64,000 nt of DNA from Phlyctochytrium arcticum (lineage: Eukaryota > Chytridiomycota > Chytridiomycetes > Chytridiales > Chytridiaceae). Numbering within the stretch: the stretch's first letter is position 1; the number at the start of each line of letters is the position of its first letter. The DNA lies in NCBI GenBank assembly GCA_025602905.1, contig JAHLKI010000009.1, positions 620,001 through 684,000 of the forward strand. The letters run 5' to 3'. A model generated the notes under the pieces. It was not told the origin of the DNA, did not search any database, and saw nothing but the letters and a program-made list of their open reading frames with translations. Below, one piece after another: positions 1 through 8,063 of the stretch. The translations under genes and the position numbers were made by a program.

Positions 1-55
1 ACCGCCCTGCTCCGCATAAGAACATCGGTCTAAGTAACCATTTATATATCAGGAA

Positions 56-160
56 ATGGAGCGTACTACTAGTATCAAGATGGATGTGCCTCCTCGTTTT
101 TAGCGGCTGAAAAGATGGTGGTTGAAGGTCACTGCATGTTGTCGGCGCAGCGACGACTGA
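56..160 (+). pseudogene. Small-peptide family locus A, nonsense-mutated copy
   Basis: The reading frame begins ATG-GAG-CGT and follows the peptides at 3962 and 16682 (minus strand): a short Thr/Ser/Ile leader, MDVPPRF, then RLKRWW, TACCRR and a short Asp tail. The Trp codon after MDVPPRF is TAG instead of TGG, so the peptide is truncated at residue 15. The sequence just upstream looks like the end of the 5'-UTR intron that all copies carry (acceptor TATATCAG before gaaATG). The promoter would lie outside the window. The 3' flank (GTAAGTTG, then a GGCAAAAA-type stretch) matches that of loci C and D, so this is a member of the short subfamily. No function is known. Confidence 0.7.
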
Positions 161-338
161 TGACGAAAACTGAATGTAAGTTGAGGAGGAACCTAGCCGC
201 AGGGCAAAAAAGCTGATCTCTGCGAGGGACTGCGCAGTTCAGGGCATCATATCGGACTGGAAGTGATGCAAACTGTTCTCCCCATCATGCTCCATCATTC
301 TAACGCGAACAAGTACTCGCGATGTTTGGACGTGTTTA

Positions 339-377
339 TTTCTCTGATTTGTTTGAGGGTCGCGTACATATATAAAG
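339..377 (+). promoter_or_regulatory. Family promoter module, locus B
   Basis: TTTGAGGGTC at about 352-361 is followed by the TATA-like TATATAAA at 369-376. The same arrangement stands before loci C, E and F, with the TATA-like element 10-20 nt behind the GAGGGTC box. The preceding TTTATTTCTCTGAT is also shared with F. Transcription would start near 400, leaving about 150 nt of leader before the intron at 561. Confidence 0.6.
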
Positions 378-560
378 TCTTTGAGCACAATTTCTTTTTT
401 CGTTCTGTAATAAATACTCTGAACACCGCTTCAAAATTACTCCCTATCACGTTCCAGATTTAAAAGTCTCTCTCGAAAGTTTACGGTATGGCCGACCAGT
501 TGACATTGATAGAATTTCATGCCTGCATACTCTCAGTGGTTCAAGTACCACCGCCACGCA

Positions 561-619
561 GTAGGTAACATTCCGAAACGCATGTAGATAATCGTTCCAA
601 CTAATCATTTACATAACAG
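561..619 (+). other. 5'-UTR intron of locus B
   Basis: Donor GTAGGTAA, a CCAACTAATC branch-like stretch and acceptor ACATAACAG. It corresponds in position and length (59 nt) to the introns at 3902-3960, 27527-27588 and 16685-16745 (minus). The ATG follows eight nucleotides later. Confidence 0.6.
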
Positions 620-627
620 AACACGAA

Positions 628-711
628 ATGCACCACTAGCACCAAGATGTTAAAATGGAACCCCCGCCTCGTTTCTGGAGACTCAGAAGATGGTGGGCGA
701 GCATGTCTTAG
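628..711 (+). pseudogene. Small-peptide family locus B, disrupted copy
   Basis: From the ATG at 628, which corresponds to the locus E start, the frame reads M-H-H-stop and then continues H-Q-D-V-K-M, matching locus E (QDVKM) before the core. An internal ATG at 655 opens an 18-residue peptide, MEPPPRFWRLRRWWASMS. The core is therefore intact but the leader carries a nonsense codon and the C-terminal part is lost. Expression of the 18-mer from the internal ATG is possible but untested. Confidence 0.6.
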
Positions 712-979
712 GCAAAGCAGCTTGTGCCAAGAGGGCTCAAATTGACCACGAGCAGTTTGTGCCAAGAGGACCAAGAAATCCTGGCTCTCCCTGATTTTCC
801 TTTGCAACCTTGAAATGCCATATGTGATGCAGATCTTCTCGGGGAGTACTCCGTTTCTTGGATGTTACTCTTGCTGCTGACGTTCAAGAGCCGACAAGGT
901 GTTTTGGAGTGTACCTGTCAGTGTGCCTGTCAGTAACGTCCGTGATCTGAGATCGGAATTTGACACTTTGCTGGCTCAA

Positions 980-1240
980 GTGGAGATCAACAAAATGTGG
1001 AGAATCTGGCCCTCGACGTGAGTAATCACATCGAGTACTCCGGGGATACATTGGGTGTGGTGAATATCAACGACGGTGTGGAGAATCTGGCTCCCGGTGA
1101 AGGATGATCAGCTCGAGTTCTTTTTGGACAGGGTGGACAGGGTGAATATCAACGAATGTGCGGTCAATGTACCCGGTGAGGAGCGCGAGTGTTTCCGGGA
1201 TATATGTGGAAGTTTTGGATCCCGGACTAGTCAAGAGTTG
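980..1240 (+). repeat. Tandem repeats of about 80 bp inside the long unit
   Basis: Three degenerate units begin near 980, 1060 and 1142. Each opens with GTG, a purine-rich triplet and ATCAAC, and the first two continue into GAGAATCTGGC. The corresponding part of copy 3 (about 28113-28310) has units near 28113, 28196 and 28275 with the same motif, and copy 2 has them on the minus strand. Translated, the motif reads like K/E-I-N-D-x-x-E-N-L, but no frame is open through all units in all copies. Confidence 0.55.
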
Positions 1241-1568
1241 CTAATGCAGTGCTTCGATTCGATGAAGACTTTGTACGGCAATGGAAAGGTCGGGATTCGG
1301 GAGTATCGTAAACGTTGATGGCGGCAATATTCTTAAAGCCCCCTTTTGCGCTCTTGAAACAACATTCTTGGATGGCCATGCACTGTTTCCTTCTGGTCGT
1401 CTACACGTTGCTGGTACTGGATGTTCGGTCGTGAGCGACTTTTCTGTCCTCTGGTTTGCACGATAGCGGCAACTCCTCCAGCAGGTCGATCCAAGTTGCG
1501 CCAGATCTCGACTTGCATTGCGCGATAGGATGTGCCCGGGCCGTTCGCGCAGGAACTACAGTGGTATT

Positions 1569-1590
1569 GTCGTCGTCGTCGTCGTCGTCG
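1569..1590 (+). repeat. TCG trinucleotide microsatellite
   Basis: A pure GTC/TCG run inside the GC-rich part of copy 1. The other copies have shorter or interrupted versions (about 28700 and 29158). It inflates apparent ORFs in several frames. Confidence 0.8.
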
Positions 1591-2387
1591 GCTCCAAGTA
1601 CTGGTCGAGTCTGTCGGGGGCTGGCTTGCTGGTTGATTTAGCAGGGCTATGCGACGTGACCTCCTTCAAAAATACTGGAACACACACACAGTTGCATTTT
1701 GTCTCGTTGCCGTCTCCATTGTCGTCGGCGTTGCTTCTCGTTACGACCATCACCCACCGGCACTTTCCTCGCTGCTCATCCGACATACGTATAATGTCCA
1801 TTGCAGCACTTTGGCCATTTCCAGATACATTGTACCGGTCTTCGTGGCCAATTCCTCGGATGGCATGGATGGCTTGCTGGGTCAAAGTGTTCTCGGCCTG
1901 AGCGCGCCTACCTGGGTTCAGGGACAGGACACGGTGGACATTCTTGGTTTTTCCGCGTCCGACGCGTCGGCCAGAGCTCGGTCGTCGTCGTTGATACCCA
2001 AAACATTTTGCCCCAGACATTCAGCAGCACATCGACCATACTCGACATTTTCAGATTCTCTTCTTCTACGCGGCTCGCCCTCTGTCATTTTTGGCTGGCA
2101 CGGATGGCCAGATGGTAGATTTACTCGAGTACCTCCAGCCGACAGCCACGACCACCATCACAGCTACGACGACCTTGTCATCTGGGATCATTCCTTTCAG
2201 GGACTTCTTTTTTTTCCGCTCCAATCATCCCATATCGGGCCGGGCTGGATACAGCAGATGATACACACGCATCCCTGACAAATGCACGGTCTTCGTATGT
2301 CGAATGGCACATTTTGATGGGGTTTACGGAGCATCTGCGACTCCCCCGACACTAGTTCCGACGGAGCTCGGGAAAGGCCTCAAAAAC

Positions 2388-2395
2388 TATAAAAG
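2388..2395 (+). promoter_or_regulatory. Internal TATA box of the long repeat unit, copy 1
   Basis: TATAAAAG in a segment conserved in all three copies (18284-18291 on the minus strand; 29564-29571), followed about 25 nt downstream by a pyrimidine-rich stretch suited to initiation. It is the second promoter-like element in the unit, pointing the same way as the peptide promoter, and it drives toward the minisatellite. No convincing ORF with a conserved ATG follows. Confidence 0.5.
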
Positions 2396-2446
2396 GGCAC
2401 CGTCGCTCTGCTCTCCCCCCATCATGTTCATCACTACAAGACTCGG

Positions 2447-2697
2447 CTCTCTCTTCATCAATACCTTCTGGCTCGGCTTCATCATCAGGACTTGGTTCGG
2501 CATCATCTGGACCTACTTCGGCTCTCACATCAGGACTTACTTCAGTACTTTCATCAATACTTACTGGTTCGGCTTCATCACCAGGACTTGGTTCGGCTTC
2601 ATCATCAAGACTTGGCTCGGCTTCATCAGGACTTTGCTCGGCATCATCATCAAGACTTGGTTCGGCTTCATCACGACTTGGCTCGGCTTCATCTGGA
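2447..2697 (+). repeat. Minisatellite of 18-24 bp units, copy 1
   Basis: Repeated units of the type TCATCAGGACTTGGCTCGGC, with triplet length variation. On the minus strand they read as an open, strongly acidic Pro-rich repeat (D-E-A-E-P-S-P-D-D type). On the plus strand one frame is Ser/Gly/Ala/Leu-rich and another Trp/Phe/Ile-rich. Copy 2 has the same array (17983-18245); copy 3 has a shortened, rearranged one (about 29600-29810). None of the frames has a conserved start codon. Confidence 0.65.
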
Positions 2698-3609
2698 CAG
2701 GACTTTACGGACCAGGCCTTTCTCAGTTGAGTATGTTTGCGGTCGTGTTTTGTTTTTGTTTTTTGGATGTCCCCATGTGGGCGAACCGGACTGTCGCTGG
2801 CGCAAGTGAATGGACGGAGCCAGGGGCTGCACTGTGCAGAGGGGCAGTGTATTTGTTACTCGAGGGCGGGCGTCGCCTGAGGACGGTGGCAAAAGGGCCG
2901 GAGACCATATGGCAAACGGTCGACTTAAAGATGGTTTCCCAGCGTGGGTGGATGCAGTGATGTCGCGTCGATATATAAGTGAAGGTGGCTGCTGCTTGTC
3001 TGTTTTCTCTCTTGTATTTTGTACTCTATTCTGTCTATACATTCTCTTGCTTCGAATACCATATCTATACCACTCCTATTTTTTGCAATCTTGTTATAAT
3101 GGCCTTTTGCTTGGGTTTTCCCAATGTTGTTTCAAAACGATGAATGATACATGTACTTTTCTTGATGGCCATCGACTGCGCAACAAAGTGACCATTGTCC
3201 CTGCATCTGTCAGTAGTGCATCCGCTAAGACTGGCGGCAGTATGTCCTGTGTAGCCAGTTGGCTATTTTTGGCAGGATCTTAATGTAGATTTCTGTCGAT
3301 GGAGACCATAGGGTATTGAATCCGTCACATAGCGCTGTTCGCAATACTTCGGCCAGAACAATATGTCAAGAAATGGGGCCAACTCCCATTCTAAATGCAA
3401 ACATCCATGGACAAGGAAATTCCGTTGCAGAGAAGAGCACCGCAGCAGCCGTGCTTCTCGACCACGATGCTGTCACGAATGTATGGCGAGAGATGTTGTT
3501 TTGGAGGGGATCATTCAGCCCAATATATCGTGGTCATACCGACGAGTTAGTCCACAAGGTCATCACTCTATAACCGGGACCGGGACGCTATAGTACCCGC
3601 AATCATAGG

Positions 3610-3705
3610 TCACATGAGGGATTTTCGCACGCGACACACCTCAATGTTTGAACATTTTTTTTCTCCGATCTGTTTGAGGGTCATATCCCTCGCACATATA
3701 TGCAG
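3610..3705 (+). promoter_or_regulatory. Family promoter module, locus C
   Basis: Contains GATTTTCGCACG near 3620, AATGTTTGAACAT near 3642, TCTCCGATCTGTTTGAGGGTCA at about 3662-3683 and a CATATATG box near 3696. The same elements in the same order precede loci E and F. The leader that follows contains no ATG before the intron at 3902. Confidence 0.65.
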
Positions 3706-3901
3706 CTCTTGAGGAGAATTTCCTCTTTCGCTTCTTACCCAACTCTCGACTCGAGTCGTTACCCTGTACGCCAATCTATAAATTTGACATCAAACCCCCT
3801 CTGATTCTTTGAATCTCTCAACTCAACACAGCCGTGGTCCTAGCCTCTGCCGCATCGGTATTTCCCATATCCTATCAGTGATTCAGCTATAACATCCCGC
3901 A

Positions 3902-3960
3902 GTAAGTGTTATCCCGCACGCATATATAATTGACCCAACTAACGTTTTGCCTCACACAAG
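3902..3960 (+). other. 5'-UTR intron of locus C
   Basis: Donor GTAAGTGT, branch-like CCAACTAAC and acceptor CACACAAG, ending one base before the ATG. The introns of D, B and E sit at the equivalent position, which supports a real transcription unit. Confidence 0.7.
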
Positions 3961-3961
3961 G

Positions 3962-4081
3962 ATGGATCGCACAACGACCATTCAGATGGACGTCCCGCCA
4001 CGCTTCTGGCGACTAAAACGATGGTGGAGAAATATCACAGCGTGCTGCCGGCGAAACAATGACGATTTCGACGAAGACTGA
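3962..4081 (+). CDS. Small conserved Trp/Arg-rich peptide, locus C (39 aa)
   Basis: Complete 39-residue frame: leader MDRTTTIQ, core MDVPPRFWRLKRWW, then R-N-I-T-A-C-C-R-R and an acidic tail ending D-F-D-E-D. Locus D has the same length and layout. Across the MDVPPRFWRLKRWW and TACCRR blocks the two copies differ only at synonymous third positions (ten silent, no replacement), which indicates protein-level selection. The core would form a short amphipathic Trp/Arg segment next to a Cys pair, a layout seen in peripheral membrane or S-acylated proteins; that role is inference. I do not recognise the family. It has its own promoter module and 5'-UTR intron, and homology to locus D extends about 400 bp past the stop. 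Confidence 0.7.
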   Translation: MDRTTTIQMDVPPRFWRLKRWWRNITACCRRNNDDFDED

Positions 4082-4784
4082 GGGGTAGGTTGACAACGAA
4101 CCCAATCGCACGGCAAAAACGGCTGAATTACTTCAAGTTTAGTTGTGTGTGAACATTCCCGGCCATTTCCATGCACCCGGCATACGTAGTATAAAATACA
4201 TACATTAATTATCCTTTCTGACTATCCAGTCAAGATTTCCGCATGACCCTCAAGCAGTTTTTGACTAGAATCGCTTTAGTTAGATAGCTTTAGCTAGAAT
4301 TAAATGCTCAATAAACTTTGATGGTAGCTGGTCTCTGTTTCTGCAGTGCATCCAACTCCGCCTTTGCTGCCAACCGATACAAACATTGGGTGGCCCAGAA
4401 TTACAACCTTGAGAAAGCCGTCGTAAGGTGCAATATCTCGGTCTAAGAATGCTGGGCACCATGTACTATTGTGCAGAACATGGTGATGTATCGTGCGCCG
4501 AGGGGCACCAACTACTTGGCATATGATATGATATGCAAAAACTTCCCACGCTCATAGACGGCAGTGGCACATTGCGACAACAAGTACTTCAGCTAACGGA
4601 CTGTGAGTGTTTACTGCTAAAAACAGCGATGACATTCACTTTCACAATTGGTATACTGTGACAATACGAAAATACAGCAGAGGGGGGAATTATGATGAAT
4701 GGTATAAATAGAATGTGAGATGCATTCTGAGATTCTTTCTTGCAGTTGCTGAATACGGTATTGTCGCGACAGCAATACTACGCA

Positions 4785-6365
4785 CTAACGAAAAGATTTG
4801 ACGCTTCTTGAATCTGAGTTGTCTTTCATGGTAAACTTTTCGCTTGCGGGTGGTGTCATGTAGGGAAGAGCTTTAAAACTGCTGGCTGGGCTTTCGAGGA
4901 TGGTATCTTGTATGTACTGGGTGCTATTTTGATAGATGTGTGTGGGAGCCAGAGGGGGCCTGCTAGCGGATTGATCGGAGAGGGTTCGTGAGGTCATTGC
5001 TGGTGGTTCGGGTTTAGATGATCGCGAATTTTTGCGACTGTGAGAGTGCGAAGATCCGGAGGATTCCCATCCGGAGGTATGTATTGTGCTGGTATTTGAA
5101 TGGCGGGAGAAGCTGTTGCGGCGAAGATGGTTTTGTTTTCCGGAATGTGATTTTGATTTGTCGCCACTGCTCATGATTTCAACACTCTCGCCATCGTGGC
5201 CGTCAATGCTAGTGCGCCGACTACTCGTTCGCGAGGTGATGATATTCATCTTGCCCGGTTCGGAACCTTCCACAGGCGGAAATCCGTCTGTTGACAGATT
5301 GCCAAGCTCAACTTCCAAATCTTCGTCATCCACTGAGCCTTCGCGATTCAGAGGAACCTCCTCGCCCTCGTCCCCAACAATATGGGCCTCTTTCAGTGCT
5401 CTTCTGACCAAGACAGTTAGGTAAACGAATACGACTGTGGCTATCAGCATTCCGAAAACCAGCGCAGCAACACGAGCTGGGGTGAAATTGCTCATCTCGG
5501 CAAGGTCCCGAACTGAAGACCCTATGTATATATGCAGAATGATTTTTAGCAGAGCGAGAGCCGTCGCCTGAGTATAGCGCGTGAAGGTAACTGAAGTCAT
5601 CGAAAAGAGCACGGACATGATGCCAAAAGGGTAGGGTGCCAAGCGGATCATGGTCGTCAACTAGGATGCAAAGTTCGGTGAGGAACGGTCAAATGTGGAT
5701 GACGCGGTTGCTTCCATACCTTCAGTCCCCCCTTATCAACGGCATCTTCAATATTCTTGAACTTTGGATACCAGTTGAGGATCCGTGCGCGGTAATAATC
5801 ACCCATCCACCAGCGCGCCAGAGAAAATGACGAACAAGCGCCCGAAAGTGCACCTATGTACGCGGGCACAAACCCAAGTGGGAATCCATAGATAAATCCA
5901 CATAAGTACAACAATGAGCCAAAGCCAATCAACGGCGGAAAGCAAGACAGCCATAAGAAAAAGGTCATGAAGAACATTCCGCTACAATCGAGCAATGTCA
6001 GGCTCAATAAAGATAAAGGAACACAAAAACGATTTATACCTTGGGCCTTTGTCAGTTATGTATTTGGCAAATGCAGTCATAAATTCAACGATTTGTTTAT
6101 GAAATGTAAAGAAGAAGATGGCTCCGAAGACCGACAAGGCAACGAGAATCCATATTGGCAAGTACTGAGCGGAAAAGAGGTGACGCAAAAATACGGATAA
6201 TTCAGCTTTTGAGGAGAGAAAATACGACCGGCGCTTTGATGAGGAAGTTGATGAATTGGAAGGTGTTGGGGACAATAGGCCTCTTCCAGGGAGTGTCGTT
6301 GAGTGCCGGTGCAGGCTAGGAGACGGGGAGCGTGACGAGGGAGGTGAGTGAAAGTACTCCGACAT
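4785..6365 (-). CDS. VTT-domain (TVP38/TMEM64-type) membrane protein
   Basis: Three exons (6365-6040, 5981-5720, 5660-4785) give 487 aa. An N-terminal Ser/Pro-rich cytosolic stretch of about 65 residues precedes a first membrane segment (IWILVALSVFGAIFFF). The VTT (SNARE-associated Golgi) core follows, with WLSCFPPLIGFGSLLYLCG, a Gly-rich GFVPAYIGALSGACSSF stretch, R-W-W, and IRLAPYPFGIMS. A last membrane span (ALVFGMLIATVVFVYLTVLV) leads to a long Ser/Arg-rich tail. The family works in Golgi/ER membranes, and relatives act as lipid scramblases. Both introns keep phase. The tail of about 190 residues is longer than in yeast Tvp38. The gene is divergent from the IMPACT-type gene. Confidence 0.8.
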
Positions 6366-6693
6366 CTTGCAGTAGACGGATAGCTAAGTTGAGCGCGGGC
6401 TAGACAAACTTGTCCATAGAGCTTGCCAATCTCCAATGTTGCTTTGGTTTTCGAAGCCGCAATAGTTTATGGGATTTGTCAAAGGCTCAGCCGGCCTCCG
6501 TTGTTGAACTTTGAGCGCGCCCGCACCAAATAATTCCAAGTTTGCGGGTGACAAACGCCCAATCAAATCTTGGTTGAGATCCGCTTTCCACAAGTCTTCA
6601 ATATCATAACTTGAAACGAATGCTGCCAGACCCTGCGATTTCTTGACCTCCTTTGTGCCGATATTCCACAGTGGGACGGCTGGCTGATCCACA

Positions 6694-7920
6694 ATGACAA
6701 CGCGGTTGACTCGACAATTGCTTTCGCCAAGGCTCTTCCCGCATATATCTTCTTCACGACTTGTTACGCCTACTGCATGCTTGGTCTGCAACAACTTCCA
6801 AGTGTCCAGTCTTTACCGGGGGAAAAAGTCCATGCCCAGACCGCCAAACAAACAATCTGAGCGTCCGCAACCAAGCCACCCACTCAGGTCCTCAAATTCA
6901 GAATCCTCGCCAATGTCTGATCTGGAAACGGAAAAGGAGAACCGGCAGCTGCAGCAGGAGGAGTTCCTTGCTTTATCCTCTATATACGGGTCCGATTTCG
7001 TGCCAGAACCACTAGCTCCCACTGACACTGCCGATCTGATCCTTCACAGCCCACCAGGATCCGTCATTCTCCGATGTCACTTTCCCACAACATATCCGTC
7101 CCATGAAGCACCCTATTACGAATTAGTAACGGACTGGCGCAACAGGGCGGGTGTAGCATACGGTTTACCAAATAGTTTTCGGGAGCGAGTAGACAGCCGC
7201 TTCCGGGATGTGTTTGTGGAGGGCGAGGTGGTCGTTTTCGAGTGGGTTGCAGCCTTAGAAGAGATGTTGGAAGAGGAGTATGGTCGGATAGACGACATGG
7301 AGCGCGAAGCAGAGGAGCGACGAGTTCAGGCCGTAGATACAGCAGATGCAATCGCGTCCGCACAAGCCTCCACTGACAGACTGTCAGATTCGCGCCCTGC
7401 CAGTGCCGATGCCGCTGACGACCCTACCGCAGATGATCCTTCATCATCATCTTATCCTATGACCCTACCGCCAAATTGCCCACCCATCACAATGTACCCC
7501 GAGCCAATCATAGACCGTAAATCCAAGTTTGTGGCGCACCTCGCCCCAGTAACGTCAACAACAGAGGTCGCCTTGGTACTTCAAGCCCTTCGCTCCAACA
7601 AGCGCATTATGAAGGCTACACATCCCACCATATACGCTTACCGTATTGTGGAAGAATCAACGGGGGTAATGCGACAGGACTGTGATGATGACGGAGAAAC
7701 TGCCGCCGGGAGTCGCCTGCTACATCTTTTGCAATTGGCGGACGCCAAAAATGTTATGGTGAACATCACAAGGTGGTACGGAGGAACCCATCTTGGTCCA
7801 ACTCGCTTCAAACACATCAATAATGCGGCGAGAAATGTCTTGGAGGCTAACGGGTATATTGGAAACTCGTCTGGTGCTGCACCAGGGGGTGGGGGAAAGA
7901 AGGGCAAGAAGGGAAGGTAA
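6694..7920 (+). CDS. YIH1: IMPACT/YIH1-like regulator of GCN2
   Basis: Single exon, 408 aa. After a basic N-terminal leader, an RWD domain runs from about residue 82 (RQLQQEEFLALSSIYG) to about 195. An acidic/Ala-rich linker follows. The C-terminal UPF0029/Impact domain (about 265-390) starts KSKFVAHLAPV and carries DCDDDGETAAGSRLL and NITRWYGGTHLGPTRF, the family signature. Family proteins bind Gcn1 and restrain activation of the kinase Gcn2, and also bind actin. The true start may be the ATG at 6832 (MPRPPNKQ): the extra 46 residues contain no Asp or Glu and look like either a presequence or translated leader. The C-terminus ends in a Gly/Lys tail. Confidence 0.87.
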   Translation: MTTRLTRQLLSPRLFPHISSSRLVTPTACLVCNNFQVSSLYRGKKSMPRPPNKQSERPQPSHPLRSSNSESSPMSDLETEKENRQLQQEEFLALSSIYGSDFVPEPLAPTDTADLILHSPPGSVILRCHFPTTYPSHEAPYYELVTDWRNRAGVAYGLPNSFRERVDSRFRDVFVEGEVVVFEWVAALEEMLEEEYGRIDDMEREAEERRVQAVDTADAIASAQASTDRLSDSRPASADAADDPTADDPSSSSYPMTLPPNCPPITMYPEPIIDRKSKFVAHLAPVTSTTEVALVLQALRSNKRIMKATHPTIYAYRIVEESTGVMRQDCDDDGETAAGSRLLHLLQLADAKNVMVNITRWYGGTHLGPTRFKHINNAARNVLEANGYIGNSSGAAPGGGGKKGKKGR

Positions 7921-8063
7921 CAACTTGCAAGAACTTGTAGTACGTACTGATTCTATTTATCGAATATATATATACCTGGCACTGGCTATCAATGCCTATC
8001 ATAATAATTACAATTCACAATCCAAAACATGTGTCCTATTTCAGGCCGCGCGTCAGTCCTAGT

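Larger units (their letters stand above)
340..3150 (+). repeat. Long repeat unit, copy 1
   Basis: About 2.8 kb, repeated at 17515-20375 (inverted) and 27290-30245 (direct). In order it holds the family promoter, the peptide locus, a 'TTGTGCCAAGAG' stretch, roughly 80-bp tandem repeats, a GC-rich segment open in several frames, a second TATA promoter, a minisatellite, and an end marked by CTATACATTCT and TTGCAATCTTG. I see no terminal inverted repeats, reverse transcriptase or transposase, so its mode of spread is unknown. Identity with the other copies is patchy. About 1800-2425 is nearly identical to copy 3, and 2690-3100 is nearly identical to copy 2, while the 5' part has diverged from both. 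Confidence 0.75.
3610..4490 (+). repeat. Short repeat unit with locus C
   Basis: The promoter, leader, peptide gene and 3' flank are matched by 16200-17070 in inverted orientation. Shared 3' landmarks include CAAGATTTCCGCAT, GCAGTTTTT, CTTTAGCTAG/CCTTAGCTAG, AATAAA-type signals and CTGCAGTGCATCCAAC. Copies are diverged at many sites, so the duplication is not recent even though the peptide core is conserved. Confidence 0.65.

Noticed and set aside
1556..2020. 154-codon minus-strand ORF in long unit 1, also present in copy 3
   Set aside because: All frames on both strands are largely open in this GC-rich, CpG/TCG-repeat segment, and the conserved promoters point the other way. Openness reflects composition, and I see no domain or splice support.
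1..4490. LTR retrotransposon or LINE as explanation of the repeat units
   Set aside because: No reverse transcriptase, integrase, primer-binding site, long terminal repeats or poly(A) tail could be found; unit ends show no inverted repeats or clear target duplications.
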